Source of the DNA: Gammaproteobacteria bacterium
GTDB taxonomy: Bacteria; Pseudomonadota; Gammaproteobacteria; Thiohalospirales; Thiohalospiraceae
Assembly: GCA_015491735.1 (NCBI GenBank)
Contig: WFVH01000010.1
Coordinates: forward strand, 1-49,381
DNA: 49,381 bases
Direction of reading: 5' to 3'
The notes beneath the pieces were generated by a model that did not search any database, was not told where the DNA came from, and was given only the letters and a program-made list of their open reading frames with translations. Below, piece after piece: positions 1 through 10,052 of the stretch (the stretch's first letter is position 1; each line of letters starts with the position of its first letter). Position numbers and translations under genes: made by a program.

Positions 1-411
1 AAGGCCTTTCATGTTATCTTCATGGTCACCTGGTTCGCCGGGCTGTTCTATCTGCCACGTCTGTTCGTCTACCACGCCATGAGTGATGACGCGATCAGCA
101 ATGAGCGTTTCAAGGTCATGGAGCGCAAACTCTACCGCTTTACCACACCATCGATGCTGTTGACTGTGGGGCTCGGCGTCTGGCTACTGATCGATTACGC
201 CTGGGCCGCCTGGCCACACTCGGGCTGGCTGCACACCAAGCTGCTGCTGGTAACGCTGCTGGTCGGTTATCACTTCTATTGCGGAAAACTGGTAAAGGAT
301 TTCCAGCAGGATCGCAACCGGCGCAGCCACGTATTCTATCGCTGGATAAATGAGGTGCCGGTACCGATCCTGCTGATTGTGGTCATTCTGGTCATCGTCA
401 AGCCATTCTAA
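1..411 (+). CDS. hemJ: HemJ-type protoporphyrinogen oxidase, 5' end cut off by the window
   Basis: HemJ oxidises protoporphyrinogen IX to protoporphyrin IX in the cytoplasmic membrane during haem synthesis. The frame is open from base 1 and reads KAFHVIFMVTWFAGLFYLPR, which is the typical HemJ (UPF0093) N-terminal helix with its conserved His, so only a few codons are missing upstream of the window. The ATG at base 22 is an internal Met. Further hydrophobic segments lie around residues 45-60, 75-90 and at the C-terminus (PVPILLIVVILVIVKPF). The stop codon TAA (409-411) falls inside the target-site duplication of the mobile repeat that starts at 416. The family assignment rests on recognition of the sequence, not on a search. 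Confidence 0.85.
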   Translation, partial: KAFHVIFMVTWFAGLFYLPRLFVYHAMSDDAISNERFKVMERKLYRFTTPSMLLTVGLGVWLLIDYAWAAWPHSGWLHTKLLLVTLLVGYHFYCGKLVKDFQQDRNRRSHVFYRWINEVPVPILLIVVILVIVKPF

Positions 412-415
412 AATA

Positions 416-570
416 GTAACGATTCAGCATAGTATGAAACAACCCGGTAACTGTTCAGATTTCCCCTGAAATCCGTCAGTTCAAGGCGAAAAATGGGAGT
501 TTGCGCGGCGTGTAAATGACCATTTTTCAACGCAGAAATGGCGGATTTCAGGGGTGAGCTGAATAGTTAC
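416..570 (-). mobile_element. MITE copy A, about 155 bp, with 8-bp target duplication
   Basis: The element starts GTAACGATTCAGC and ends GCTGAATAGTTAC, an inverted repeat with one mismatch. It is flanked by CTAAAATA (408-415) and CTGAAATA (571-578), an 8-bp target duplication with one difference. Its interior carries a long imperfect palindrome bounded by CCCCTGAAAT and ATTTCAGGGG. It lies in the opposite orientation to the copies at 18501 and 46975 and has a 3-bp insertion in its centre relative to them. It fills the gap between hemJ and lspA and contains no gene. Confidence 0.9.
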
Positions 571-597
571 CTGAAATATTGTCATTAATGACGCTCA

Positions 598-1074
598 TCA
601 AGACCGGGAGTGACTCTCCCGTTTGAAAAACAGACTGTCAATAATCAGCATGATGGCCCCTGCGGTGATGGCTGAATCGGCAATATTGAACGCCGGATAG
701 GCCCAGCGCCGGTAATAGAGCTGGACAAAGTCCACCACATGGCCCAACAGAATCCGGTCCCACAGATTACCCAATGCCCCACCCAGAATCAGCGCCAGGG
801 CGATGGCGAGCCATCGTTCCGAGGCATCCAGCCGCCACATCCACCATACAATACCTGCACTCACCGTGCTCGAAAGAATGGTAAAAAACCAGCGCTGCCA
901 GCCGCCGGCATCATGCAGGAAGCTGAAGGCGGCGCCGGTATTGTAGGCCAGCATCAGGTTGAATCCCGGAACCACTGCTACCGGATCGTGCAGTTGCAGG
1001 TAGTGCTCGGCCAGCTGTTTGGTAAGCTGATCCAGTACCAGCACGGCCAGCGACAGCCAAAGCCATTTCAGCAT
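598..1074 (-). CDS. lspA: Lipoprotein signal peptidase (signal peptidase II)
   Basis: LspA is the membrane aspartic protease that cleaves the signal peptide of prolipoproteins after lipidation of the +1 cysteine. The 158-residue length is normal. Four hydrophobic helices are visible, and the two catalytic aspartates lie in the conserved boxes GNLWDRI (about residue 105) and FNIADSAI (about residue 130). It follows ileS with a TGATG stop-start overlap, so the two genes are translationally coupled in the classical ileS-lspA order. The usual downstream partners fkpB and ispH are absent; MITE copy A and hemJ lie beyond it. Confidence 0.96.
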   Translation of the reverse strand: MLKWLWLSLAVLVLDQLTKQLAEHYLQLHDPVAVVPGFNLMLAYNTGAAFSFLHDAGGWQRWFFTILSSTVSAGIVWWMWRLDASERWLAIALALILGGALGNLWDRILLGHVVDFVQLYYRRWAYPAFNIADSAITAGAIMLIIDSLFFKRESHSRS

Positions 1075-3929
1075 CAGGCGAACTCCCGCCGTTCGCCCTC
1101 ACCGGCGACATTTTCCACACAGCGCCCGCACAGCTCGGGGTGTTCAGGATGGCGGCCCACATCCTCCCGATGATGCCAGCAGCGGACACACTTGGGATAG
1201 ACAGAGGGGGCCGCGGCGATCCACAGCTCGTCCCCCGAAGGAAGCGTGTAGTGGATGGCGTCGTCCGGCGGAGTCTCCAGGCGGTGGATACGGGCAGCGG
1301 AGGTAATCAGGACAAAGCGCAGCTCATCGCCAAACGGCTCGAGCAGATCGAAGATCTCCCGCCCGCAGTGAAGATCCACCTCGGCATCCAGGGAGGAGCC
1401 GATGCCACCCGCCACGCGCAGCCGTTCCAGCTCCTTGGAGACCGCGTCGCGCACCGCCATCACCTGCTCCCACCAGGCCAGATCCATCCGCTCCTCCTCC
1501 GGCAGCGGCGGCAGTTGGTACCAGGTCTGGAGGAATACCGACGCCTCCCGCTGGCCCGGCAGATGGTCCCGGATCTCTTCTGCGGTAAAACTCAGGATCG
1601 GCGCCAGCCAGCGGGTCATGGCTTCGGCGACGTGGTACATGGCGCTCTGGGCGGAACGGCGCGCGATGCTGTTCTCCTGGGTGGTGTACTGACGATCCTT
1701 GATCACATCCAGATAGAAGCTGCCCAGATCCACCGAGCAGAAGTTGTGGATCTTCTGGTAGATGCGGTGAAACTCGTAGCTGTCATAGGCGGCGGTGATC
1801 TCCTCCTGCAACTGCCGGGTACGCGCCACCAGCCAGCGGTCCAGCGCCAGCATGTTGCCCGCTCCCAACAGGTGCAGGTCTGGGTCGAAACCGTGCAGGT
1901 TGGCCAGCAGGAACCGGGCGGTGTTGCGGATGCGGCGGTAGGCGTCGCTGGTGCGTTTCAGGATCTCGTCGGAGACGGTCATCTCGCCGCTATAGTCGGT
2001 GGCCGCCACCCACAGCCGCAGAATGTCGGCCCCCAGGCTGTTCACCACCTTCTGTGGCGCCACCACGTTGCCCTTCGACTTGGACATCTTCTGCCCCCGG
2101 GCATCCACCGTGAAGCCGTGGGTCAGCACCCCCCGGTAGGGAGCCACGTCACGCATCGCCACCGAAGTGAGCAGGGAGGACTGGAACCAGCCGCGATGCT
2201 GGTCGGAGCCCTCCAGATAGAGATCCGCCGCGGGAAATTCAGCCAACCCCTCACGCCGCTCCAGCACAGCATAGTGAGAAACACCGGAGTCGAACCAGAC
2301 ATCCAGCGTGTCGGTCACCTTCTGGTACTGCTCCGCCTCGCTGCCCAGCAGTTCGGCGGGATCCAGCTCGAACCAGGCGTCGATCCCCTGCTGCTCCACG
2401 CGCTGCGCCACCTGTTCGATCAGCCGCCCGGTATCGGGATGCAGCGCGCCGCTCTGCCGGTGCACGAACAGCGCAATCGGAACCCCCCAGGTACGCTGGC
2501 GCGAGATGCACCAGTCGGGGCGGTTACGCACCATCCCCTCGATGCGCGCCTCGCCCCAGTCAGGGGTCCAGCGGGTCTGCCCGATGGCGCGCAGGGCCGC
2601 CTCGCGCAGGCCGTTCTGCTCCATGCTGATGAACCATTGCAGTGTGGCACGGAAGATGATCGGCGTCTTGTGGCGCCAGCAGTGGGGGTAGCTGTGGGTG
2701 ATCTCCTCCTCGTGAACCAACTTGCCGTTGACCAGCAGCAGCTCGATGAGCTTGTCGTTGGCATCCCACACATCTTTCCTGCCGAGGTCAGGTACACCGG
2801 GCATAAAACGGCCGTCAGGCCCCACGGGGGATTCCATCTTCAGGCGATAACGACTACCCACCACGTAGTCCTCCTGGCCGTGGGCGGGTGCAATATGGAC
2901 CATGCCGGTGCCGGCATCCAGGGTGACATGGTCACTGAGTACCACCGGAACCTCGAGTTGCTCATAGAGAGCATGGACCAGCTTCAGCCCCTCCAGTTCG
3001 GCCCCGAGACAGGTGCCGATCACCCGGTAGTCGCCGAGCAGGTAACGGTCGGTCACCTGCTTGAGCAACGGCTCGGCAATCAACAGTCGCTCGGTACCGT
3101 GCTCGCCCACACCGCCGCACTGGATCAGGCCGTAGACCACCTCCGGGTTGACCGCCACCGCCTGGTTGGCGGGCAGGGTCCAGGGGGTGGTGGTCCAGAT
3201 CACCATCGAAATAGGCCCCTCTCCTTCGTACCCCTCCACATGGTCGCAGCGGGCCATCAGCGCCTCCTCGTCCAGCAGCTCGAAGCGCACGTCGATGGCG
3301 GGGGAGGTCTTGTCCTCGTACTCCACCTCCGCCTCGGCCAGGGCGGAGCCGCAATCGGTACACCAGTGCACCGGCTTAGCTCCCCGATGCAGATGACCGT
3401 TGGCGATGATCCGGCCCAGGGCGCGGATGATGTCCGCCTCGTAGCGGTAGTCCATGGTCAGGTAGGGATTGTCCCAGTCGCCGAACACCCCCAGCCGCCT
3501 GAAATCCTCACGCTGCCCCTCCACCTGCCTGCGGGCGTACTCCCGGCAGGCGCTGCGGAATCCGGCGGCATCCACCTTGCGCCCCGGCTTGCCGATCTTC
3601 TTCTCCACGTTCAGCTCGATGGGCAGACCGTGGCAGTCCCAGCCGGGAATGTAGGGGGCATCGAAACCGCTCAGGGTACGGGCCTTGACGATGATATCCT
3701 TGAGCACCTTGTTGACCGCGTGGCCGATGTGGATGTCGCCATTGGCGTAGGGAGGGCCGTCGTGCAGGATGAACGGCTTGCGACCCTTGCCAGCCTGGCG
3801 CATCCTGCCGTACAGGTCCATCTCCTGCCAGCGCTGGAGCATCTCCGGCTCACGCTTTGGCAGGTTGCCGCGCATCGGGAAGTCAGTCTGGGGAAGATTC
3901 AGCGTGTGTTTGTAGTCAGCCACAGTCAA
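1074..3929 (-). CDS. ileS: Isoleucyl-tRNA synthetase
   Basis: This class I aminoacyl-tRNA synthetase charges tRNA-Ile and edits misactivated valine. Its 951 residues match the bacterial length. The HIGH-type motif appears as [13 protein letters not shown] near residue 65. The KMSKS motif appears as [10 protein letters not shown] near residue 615. A C-terminal zinc site is visible as [12 protein letters not shown] followed by CGRCVENV. The CP1 editing domain lies between the first motifs ([13 protein letters not shown]). It sits 20 bp downstream of ribF and overlaps the lspA start, which is the standard gammaproteobacterial ribF-ileS-lspA order. It is almost certainly the housekeeping copy. 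Confidence 0.98.
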   Translation of the reverse strand: MTVADYKHTLNLPQTDFPMRGNLPKREPEMLQRWQEMDLYGRMRQAGKGRKPFILHDGPPYANGDIHIGHAVNKVLKDIIVKARTLSGFDAPYIPGWDCHGLPIELNVEKKIGKPGRKVDAAGFRSACREYARRQVEGQREDFRRLGVFGDWDNPYLTMDYRYEADIIRALGRIIANGHLHRGAKPVHWCTDCGSALAEAEVEYEDKTSPAIDVRFELLDEEALMARCDHVEGYEGEGPISMVIWTTTPWTLPANQAVAVNPEVVYGLIQCGGVGEHGTERLLIAEPLLKQVTDRYLLGDYRVIGTCLGAELEGLKLVHALYEQLEVPVVLSDHVTLDAGTGMVHIAPAHGQEDYVVGSRYRLKMESPVGPDGRFMPGVPDLGRKDVWDANDKLIELLLVNGKLVHEEEITHSYPHCWRHKTPIIFRATLQWFISMEQNGLREAALRAIGQTRWTPDWGEARIEGMVRNRPDWCISRQRTWGVPIALFVHRQSGALHPDTGRLIEQVAQRVEQQGIDAWFELDPAELLGSEAEQYQKVTDTLDVWFDSGVSHYAVLERREGLAEFPAADLYLEGSDQHRGWFQSSLLTSVAMRDVAPYRGVLTHGFTVDARGQKMSKSKGNVVAPQKVVNSLGADILRLWVAATDYSGEMTVSDEILKRTSDAYRRIRNTARFLLANLHGFDPDLHLLGAGNMLALDRWLVARTRQLQEEITAAYDSYEFHRIYQKIHNFCSVDLGSFYLDVIKDRQYTTQENSIARRSAQSAMYHVAEAMTRWLAPILSFTAEEIRDHLPGQREASVFLQTWYQLPPLPEEERMDLAWWEQVMAVRDAVSKELERLRVAGGIGSSLDAEVDLHCGREIFDLLEPFGDELRFVLITSAARIHRLETPPDDAIHYTLPSGDELWIAAAPSVYPKCVRCWHHREDVGRHPEHPELCGRCVENVAGEGERREFA

Positions 3930-3949
3930 CTATCCTTAATAAAGGTCTT

Positions 3950-4888
3950 TCAAGAATCACGGATCCCGGAAAAAAACAAACGGGCATCCCTGATATCCAA
4001 TTCTATCTGTTTCACCAGCTCCTGTAAGGAGTCGAAACGCCGTTCGGGGCGTATTTTGTGGAGAAAATCCACATGCACGTGAGCACCATAGATATCACGT
4101 GAAAAATCGAACAGGTGCACCTCCAGCCGGGCCTGGGTTCCGTTCACTGTCGGGCGTATCCCCACGTTGGCCACGCCAGGAACCGGCTCCCCCGTCACAC
4201 CGAACAGCTCAACAGCAAATACGCCGTTTACCGGACTGACCATACGGTGCAGATGGATGTTGGCGGTGGGGAATCCCAGATCCCGTCCCCGCTTGTCACC
4301 GTGGGCTACCCGGCCGCACATGCGGTAGGGTCGGCCCAGCATCTGCTCCGCCAGCGCCAGCTTCCCCTGGCCCAGCGCTGCGCGGATGCGGGTGCTGCTG
4401 ATACGCTCCCCCTCCAGCTCCACGGTATGCATTCTGGCCACCTGGAAACCATGCTTTTCTCCGGCCTCCCGCAGCAGCTCAAAATCCCCCTCCCGCTGCC
4501 AGCCGAAGCGGAAGTCGTCTCCCACCACCAGATAGCTCACCCCCAGCCGGCCCACCAGCAGCTCGGTGATAAAATTCCGTGCCGGCATATCGGCCAGCCG
4601 CTGATTGAAGCGCAGGCAGAGCACCCGGTCCACGGCATAACGGCGCAGCGCCAACATCTTTTCGCGGAACCGGGTCAACCGGGGCACCGCCGCCGCGGGA
4701 GAAAAAAACTCCTGCGGATAGGGTTCAAAACTCATCAACACCGAGGGCAGATGCAGCTCCGCCGCCTTCTCCGCCAGCTGGCCGATTACCGCCTGGTGAC
4801 CAAGATGCACCCCATCGAAGTTACCGATGGTCAGCACACACCCCTCGTGGTGTGGTTGTAGATTGTAGAGGTCCCGAATGAGTTCCAT
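3950..4888 (-). CDS. ribF: Bifunctional riboflavin kinase / FAD synthetase
   Basis: RibF phosphorylates riboflavin to FMN and adenylates FMN to FAD in the cytoplasm. The N-terminal nucleotidyltransferase domain opens with TIGNFDGVHLGHQAVI (residues about 21-36), which holds the HxGH-like motif. The middle carries ISSTRIRAAL (about residue 165). The C-terminal kinase domain starts near residue 185 (YRMCGRVAHGDKRGRDLGFPTAN) and ends with the typical DFLHKIRPE stretch. Length is 312 residues, normal for the family. It lies between murJ (34 bp upstream) and ileS. A candidate -10 box TATACT is at 4917-4912 inside the murJ-ribF gap. Confidence 0.96.
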   Translation of the reverse strand: MELIRDLYNLQPHHEGCVLTIGNFDGVHLGHQAVIGQLAEKAAELHLPSVLMSFEPYPQEFFSPAAAVPRLTRFREKMLALRRYAVDRVLCLRFNQRLADMPARNFITELLVGRLGVSYLVVGDDFRFGWQREGDFELLREAGEKHGFQVARMHTVELEGERISSTRIRAALGQGKLALAEQMLGRPYRMCGRVAHGDKRGRDLGFPTANIHLHRMVSPVNGVFAVELFGVTGEPVPGVANVGIRPTVNGTQARLEVHLFDFSRDIYGAHVHVDFLHKIRPERRFDSLQELVKQIELDIRDARLFFSGIRDS

Positions 4889-4921
4889 GACAAGATGCCA
4901 AAAAAAGCCAGAGTATAACGG

Positions 4922-6487
4922 CTATCCCGTGCTGCGTCCCAACAACTGGGCCGGACGAATCCCCAACAGCCACAATACCGCGCCGTAGGCCAAGGCACCA
5001 GTCCCGATAGAGAATGCAAGCCGCCCCACCCGCTCCATCCAGCCCCATGCCAGCCATTCCGCCGTGACACCGGCGCTATATCCGACCACCACAGCCAACA
5101 CCAGGTTGGCCAACAGCACCTGCAGCAATAACCGGCCCCATCCCGGCTGCGCCTGGAACACCCCCTCCCGGCGCAACCCCCGCAGCAGCAAGCCGGCATT
5201 GAGAAAGGCCGAACAGGCGGTGGCCAGCGCCAATCCGGTATGCGGACCGGGAACATCGAGCCAGACCAGCGGTGCAACGAACAGCACATTCAGCACCATA
5301 TTGGCAAGCATGGCGATCACGCCGATGCGCACCGGAGTGCGGGTATCCTGCCGGGCGTAGTAACCCGGCGCCAGTACCTTGACCAGAATGAAACCGAGCA
5401 GCCCCAGCGCATAGGCCATCAGGCTCAGGGAGGCCATCTGCACATCGACTGCCGCGAACTCGCCGTAGTGAAACAGGGTGGTCAACATCGGCCCGGCCAG
5501 GATAAACAGTCCGACACTGCAGGGGGTGCCAAGCAGCAATACCCAGCGCAACGCCCAGTCCAGCGTGCGGGAAAACTCCTCCGGAGAACGGCTGGCATGC
5601 TGGCGGGAGAGGCTGGGCAGAATCACCGTCGCCAGGGCGATACCAAATACCCCCAACGGAAACTCCACCAGCCGATCGGAATAGTAGAGCCAGGAGACGC
5701 TGCCCGTAACCAGCAGCGAGGCCAGCAGCGTATCAAACAACAGATTGATCTGCGCCACCGAGGAGCCAAAAATAGCCGGCAGCATCAGCTGGATGATACG
5801 TTTTACACCACTGTCATGCCAATCCCAACGCGGCCATCCGAGCAGACGCAGGCGGAACAGAAACGGTAACTGGAACAGCAGCTGCGCCACCCCGGCGATG
5901 AACACCCCCCAAGCCAGCGCCGTTACCGGCTGCTCCATATGGGGTGCCAACCAGATGGCGACACTGATCATGGAAATATTGAGCAGCACCGGCGTAAAAG
6001 CCGGCACACCAAAACGACCGTAACTGTTGAGCACCCCCCCCGCCAGCGCCGTCAGGGAGATAAACAGCAGATAAGGGAAGGTGATGCGCAACATGCCGGA
6101 CGCCAGCTCAAACTTCTCCTGCTCACCGATAAAACCGGGAGCAAACACCATAATCAACAGCGGCGCGGCAACCACTCCGATCAGAGTCACCAGAAACAGG
6201 ATCCCCCCCAACGTGCCCGCCACCTTGCGGGTCAGCTGCTCGACCTCCTCGTGCTCACGGTTGGACTTGTATTCCGACAGCACCGGAACAAAGGCCTGGG
6301 AAAACGCCCCTTCGGCAAACAGCCGGCGCAGAAAATTGGGGATCTTGAACGCCACGAAAAAGGCATCGGTCCCCATGCCCGCCCCGAACACCCGCGCAAT
6401 AACCATATCCCGCACAAAACCGAGCAGACGCGAAATCAACGTCATCCCGCTGACAACAGCAGTAGACTTCACCAGTTTTTTGCTCAT
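4922..6487 (-). CDS. murJ: Lipid II flippase MurJ (MviN family)
   Basis: MurJ moves lipid II across the cytoplasmic membrane for peptidoglycan synthesis. The protein is strongly hydrophobic throughout, consistent with about 14 transmembrane helices. The N-terminus MSKKLVKSTAVVSGMTLISR followed by LLGFVRDMVIARVFGAG is typical of the family. I chose the ATG at 6487 because it matches that family N-terminus; an upstream in-frame start at 6502 would add MVSRT. It heads the minus-strand murJ-ribF-ileS-lspA run and is divergent from pstS. The rpsT gene that often neighbours murJ in Gammaproteobacteria is not present here. Confidence 0.95.
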   Translation of the reverse strand: MSKKLVKSTAVVSGMTLISRLLGFVRDMVIARVFGAGMGTDAFFVAFKIPNFLRRLFAEGAFSQAFVPVLSEYKSNREHEEVEQLTRKVAGTLGGILFLVTLIGVVAAPLLIMVFAPGFIGEQEKFELASGMLRITFPYLLFISLTALAGGVLNSYGRFGVPAFTPVLLNISMISVAIWLAPHMEQPVTALAWGVFIAGVAQLLFQLPFLFRLRLLGWPRWDWHDSGVKRIIQLMLPAIFGSSVAQINLLFDTLLASLLVTGSVSWLYYSDRLVEFPLGVFGIALATVILPSLSRQHASRSPEEFSRTLDWALRWVLLLGTPCSVGLFILAGPMLTTLFHYGEFAAVDVQMASLSLMAYALGLLGFILVKVLAPGYYARQDTRTPVRIGVIAMLANMVLNVLFVAPLVWLDVPGPHTGLALATACSAFLNAGLLLRGLRREGVFQAQPGWGRLLLQVLLANLVLAVVVGYSAGVTAEWLAWGWMERVGRLAFSIGTGALAYGAVLWLLGIRPAQLLGRSTG

Positions 6488-6560
6488 CGTTCGAGAAACC
6501 ACCCGCCGTTGTTCGCCACAGGCCGCCTATCATCAACCCGTTGTTGCAAATAGGCAAGCG

Positions 6561-6594
6561 CTGTCATAAAACGGTAATACTTCCGTAATATACT
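6561..6594 (+). promoter_or_regulatory. Pho box with three direct repeats and -10 box of pstS
   Basis: Three heptamers lie 11 bp apart: CTGTCAT (6561-6567), CGGTAAT (6572-6578) and CCGTAAT (6583-6589). The first two form an 18-bp Pho box. They are followed after exactly 10 bp by TATACT (6589-6594), which is the placement known for PhoB-activated promoters that lack a good -35 box. Transcription would begin about 50 bp before the pstS ATG. PhoB itself is not encoded in the window. Confidence 0.85.
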
Positions 6595-6647
6595 GATCAC
6601 ACGCATCATATACAGTGGCTGTGAATCAACCACGGGAGTATTGAACT

Positions 6648-7628
6648 ATGAAGAAGCCTTTTCGGAAACTGTTTTTCGCCGCAGGTATCGCAGGCGCCAT
6701 CGCCGGTGGTAATGCCAAGGCTGCTGCCATCGAGCTGGAACCCGGCCTGCCCGAGTATACCGCCGCAAGCGGGGTTTCCGGTAATGTATCCAGTGTCGGT
6801 TCCGATACGCTGGCCAATCTGATGACGTTGTGGGCCGAAAAGTACAAACGCATCTACCCCAACGTCAACATTCAGATCCAGGCTGCGGGTTCGTCCACCG
6901 CGCCACCGGCGCTGACCGAAGGGACCTCCAACCTGGGTCCGATGAGCCGGAGGATGAAAAGCAAGGAGATCGAGGCGTTTGAAAAACGGTATGGTTACAA
7001 ACCGACCCCTATCCGGGTCGCGGTTGATGCGCTGGCGGTATATGTGAACAAGGACAATCCGTTGCAGGGGCTGACGATTCCCCAACTCGACGCCATTTTC
7101 TCCACCACCCGCAAATGTGGCTACCCGGAGGATATTACCAAATGGGGACAGCTGGGACTCTCCGGTTCGTGGATAAACCGCAGTATTCAGCTGTATGGGC
7201 GCAATTCGGTATCCGGCACCTATGGTTACTTCAAGAAAAGAGCACTGTGCAAGGGTGACTTCAAAAATACCGTAAACGAACAGCCTGGTTCCGCTTCGGT
7301 AGTGCAGTCGGTTACCGCCTCAATCAACAGCATCGGATATTCCGGTATCGGTTACAAGACATCCGGAGTAAAGGCGTTGCCGCTGGCCAAGCGGGAGGGT
7401 GACGAATTTGTGGAGGCTACGGCAGAAAATGCAGCTCATGGCAGCTACCCTCTCTCGCGCTACCTCTATGTTTATATCAACAAACACCCGAACAAGCCTG
7501 TCGAGCCGCTGGTCAGGGAGTTTCTTAAAATGGTGCTTTCCCGGATTGGTCAAGAGGTTGTAATCAAGGATGGCTACGTCCCGGTTCCTGCCAAAGTCGT
7601 TGAGAAGGAGCTGGCCAAGCTTGATTAG
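6648..7628 (+). CDS. pstS: Periplasmic phosphate-binding protein of the Pst ABC transporter
   Basis: PstS captures inorganic phosphate in the periplasm and delivers it to the PstCA channel. A Sec signal peptide is evident: [20 protein letters not shown] with cleavage probably after NAKA. The mature part has binding-protein features: [34 protein letters not shown] (phosphate-contacting loop), the SRRMKSKE stretch and [13 protein letters not shown]. It is 326 residues. A Pho box lies directly upstream and pstC follows after a hairpin, so it is the first gene of the pst operon. The fold and context make the assignment firm. The subtype resembles the long PstS of marine and sulfur-oxidising Gammaproteobacteria rather than the E. 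coli protein, which is an inference. Confidence 0.93.
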   Translation: MKKPFRKLFFAAGIAGAIAGGNAKAAAIELEPGLPEYTAASGVSGNVSSVGSDTLANLMTLWAEKYKRIYPNVNIQIQAAGSSTAPPALTEGTSNLGPMSRRMKSKEIEAFEKRYGYKPTPIRVAVDALAVYVNKDNPLQGLTIPQLDAIFSTTRKCGYPEDITKWGQLGLSGSWINRSIQLYGRNSVSGTYGYFKKRALCKGDFKNTVNEQPGSASVVQSVTASINSIGYSGIGYKTSGVKALPLAKREGDEFVEATAENAAHGSYPLSRYLYVYINKHPNKPVEPLVREFLKMVLSRIGQEVVIKDGYVPVPAKVVEKELAKLD

Positions 7629-7655
7629 TGTGCCATCTTCCCGGGCTTGCTTTCA

Positions 7656-7679
7656 TCAGCCCCGTCTGCGCGGGGCTGA
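7656..7679 (+). other. Intergenic stem-loop between pstS and pstC
   Basis: A perfect 9-bp stem (TCAGCCCCG / CGGGGCTGA) with a 6-base loop sits 28 bp after the pstS stop. No T-run follows, so it is unlikely to be a strong intrinsic terminator. Such hairpins after binding-protein genes commonly protect the upstream mRNA from 3' decay and make the binding protein more abundant than the permease; that role here is inferred. Confidence 0.6.
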
Positions 7680-7772
7680 CAGGTTTGCTGGCCATCCAGG
7701 CTGTGAAATATTTGTGCTGATAAGGTAATATCCACCTGACCCGATTTGAAGCGGAAACAACCTGAACTTCAC

Positions 7773-10052
7773 ATGGCTGCTCCCGGTAACGACTCCACCA
7801 CAGCGTCACTCACTGAAACGCAGCTTCGACAGCGGGCGCGCATCCTGAAGGATGTTATCGCCCGTTATGCCATTACGCTTGGCGGGATCAGCGTCATCCT
7901 GGCTGTGGTGCTGATCTTCTTCTATCTGCTGTTCGTGGTTGTTCCTCTGTTCAAACCGGCACATATCGAGGAGGTTGCCAGTTATCAGCTGACGCCACCC
8001 AGTATCGGCGATCAGACATTGCATCTGGCAATGGAAGAGCAGGCGGAGATTGGAGTGCGTTTCACCCGCTCCGGTCTCGCGCAGTTTTTTTTCACCCGCA
8101 GCGGCGCGATCATTACGGAGCAATCCATCCCGTTGCCGCCGGAGACCACCATCACCAGTTTTACCAGCGGCTCTCCCCATACCGCAATGGTTGCCCTTGG
8201 CCTGTCCAATGGCAGTGCTATTCTGGTACGTCATGTCTATCAAGTAACCTTTCCCAACGACAAGCGGGTAATCACTCCCCGTCTCGATTATCCGTTGGGA
8301 GAGACTCCGCTGGTCATCGATGACGCCGGCCGCGCTCTGCGGCTGCTGGCCGTCCAGAGCGATGAGGAGCAAACCAGTTTCGGCGCCATAACCGACGATA
8401 ACCGCCTGTTGTTTACCCATTTCAGTTCCGAAGAGTCTTTCCTTGATGAAGATGAGGTTGCGCAGGAGCGCACCAGTATTGAGCTGAAGGGGTTGCCGGA
8501 CAACAGCCGTTATCTGCTGCTCGATACAGAGCAGCGGTACCTCTATGCGGCTAACCGGGAGGGGGTGCTCAGTATCTTCAATCTGGCCGACAAACAGCAG
8601 CCCTATCTCGATCAACGGTTGCCGTCGGTAGCCGATGGAACCCGGATAACGGCCATGAAACTGTTGACCGGGGGGATCTCCCTGATGATCGGCAGCGCCG
8701 ACGGGCAGATCTCACAGTGGTTCCCGGTACGTAACGAGTCGGGAAAATCTGTTTTTACCCGGATCCGTGATTTCAACGCACAAACCGCGCCGATTACCGC
8801 CCTGGCTCCCGAATTCAGCCGTAAGGGGTTTCTTGCGGCAGACGGTTCGGGAAAACTGGGGATCTACCATGCAACCGCCCATCGTACCCTGCTGGTGGAG
8901 CAGATCGGCAAGGAGCCGCTGGAGCAGCTGGCCATTGCCCCTCGCGCCAATGCGCTGCTGGGAGAAGACGATGCGGGAAATATCCATTTTCTGCGAATAG
9001 ATAATGAGCATCCGGAGATCTCCTTTTCATCCCTGTGGGGGAAGGTGTGGTATGAGAGCTACGACGAGCCGGAATATATTTGGCAGTCCTCCTCGTCAAG
9101 CGATGACTTTGAACCCAAGCTCAGCCTGACACCGATTACCTTCGGCACGTTGAAAGCGGCGTTTTACGCCATGCTGATAGCGGTTCCGCTGGCCATTCTG
9201 GGCGCCATATTTACCGCTCAGTTCATGGCGCCACGCATGCGCCGGATCGTGAAACCCACGATTGAAATCATGGAGGCCCTGCCCACGGTCATCATCGGCT
9301 TTCTGGCGGGTCTGTGGCTGGCTCCGGTGCTGGAGACCCATCTGCCCGGTGTATTTGCCCTGTTGCTGGTTATGCCGGTGGGGATCCTGCTGTTTGCCTA
9401 TACCTGGTCACATTGGATCCCGGCTGCCATTCGGAGCAGCCTCCCCGAAAGCTGGGAGGCTGCCCTGCTGATCCCGGTCGTGCTGTTCCTGGCCTGGGGT
9501 TCTTTTGCGATCAGTCCGGTGCTGGAAAAAATGCTGTTCGACGGCGACATGATTCAGTGGCTTACTCATGAGCTCGGTATCGCTTTCGACCAGCGTAACT
9601 CGATGGTGGTCGGCATCGCCATGGGTTTTGCCGTCATCCCCACCATTTTTTCCATGGCCGAAGATGCCCTGTTCGGCGTACCCAAACACCTGGTTCGCGG
9701 CTCCCTTGCCCTGGGTGCAACCCCCTGGCAGACGCTGGTGCGGGTAATTCTGCTGACTGCCAGCCCGGGAATCTTCGCAGCAGTGATGATTGGCCTTGGC
9801 CGTGCCGTTGGCGAAACCATGATTGTTCTGATGGCAACCGGCAATACTCCGATCATGGATTTCAGTATCTTCCAGGGGATGCGCACGTTGTCGGCCAACA
9901 TTGCCGTGGAGATGCCAGAAGCGGAGGTGGCCAGTACGCACTACCGGGTTCTGTTCCTGGCGGCGCTGGTACTGTTTGCCTTGACCTTTGTTTTCAATAC
10001 CCTGGCGGAGGTGGTCCGGCAGCGGTTACGCAAGAAATACAGCTCGCTATGA
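7773..10052 (+). CDS. pstC: Phosphate ABC transporter permease PstC, long form with large extracytoplasmic domain
   Basis: PstC is one half of the membrane channel for phosphate. I prefer the ATG at 7773 (759 residues) to an in-frame TTG at 7746. One transmembrane helix lies near residues 32-58. A soluble periplasmic insertion follows of roughly 390 residues, rich in beta-strand-like repeats (for example LLLDTEQRYLYAANREGVLS), possibly propeller-like. The permease core then spans the last 310 residues, with the ABC-coupling EAA-type loop [20 protein letters not shown] near residue 645. E. coli PstC (about 320 residues) lacks the insertion, but long forms are known in Pseudomonas and Vibrio. 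It overlaps pstA by 4 bp. Confidence 0.93.
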   Translation: MAAPGNDSTTASLTETQLRQRARILKDVIARYAITLGGISVILAVVLIFFYLLFVVVPLFKPAHIEEVASYQLTPPSIGDQTLHLAMEEQAEIGVRFTRSGLAQFFFTRSGAIITEQSIPLPPETTITSFTSGSPHTAMVALGLSNGSAILVRHVYQVTFPNDKRVITPRLDYPLGETPLVIDDAGRALRLLAVQSDEEQTSFGAITDDNRLLFTHFSSEESFLDEDEVAQERTSIELKGLPDNSRYLLLDTEQRYLYAANREGVLSIFNLADKQQPYLDQRLPSVADGTRITAMKLLTGGISLMIGSADGQISQWFPVRNESGKSVFTRIRDFNAQTAPITALAPEFSRKGFLAADGSGKLGIYHATAHRTLLVEQIGKEPLEQLAIAPRANALLGEDDAGNIHFLRIDNEHPEISFSSLWGKVWYESYDEPEYIWQSSSSSDDFEPKLSLTPITFGTLKAAFYAMLIAVPLAILGAIFTAQFMAPRMRRIVKPTIEIMEALPTVIIGFLAGLWLAPVLETHLPGVFALLLVMPVGILLFAYTWSHWIPAAIRSSLPESWEAALLIPVVLFLAWGSFAISPVLEKMLFDGDMIQWLTHELGIAFDQRNSMVVGIAMGFAVIPTIFSMAEDALFGVPKHLVRGSLALGATPWQTLVRVILLTASPGIFAAVMIGLGRAVGETMIVLMATGNTPIMDFSIFQGMRTLSANIAVEMPEAEVASTHYRVLFLAALVLFALTFVFNTLAEVVRQRLRKKYSSL

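Noticed and set aside
739-1173. Plus-strand open frames opposite lspA and ileS, including a 980-codon frame at 1140-4082
   Set aside because: They are antisense shadows of clear conserved genes, with low-complexity Gln/His-rich translations and no family resemblance.
7656-7679. Intrinsic terminator after pstS
   Set aside because: The hairpin is strong but lacks a T-run, and pstC follows in the same direction without its own evident Pho box.
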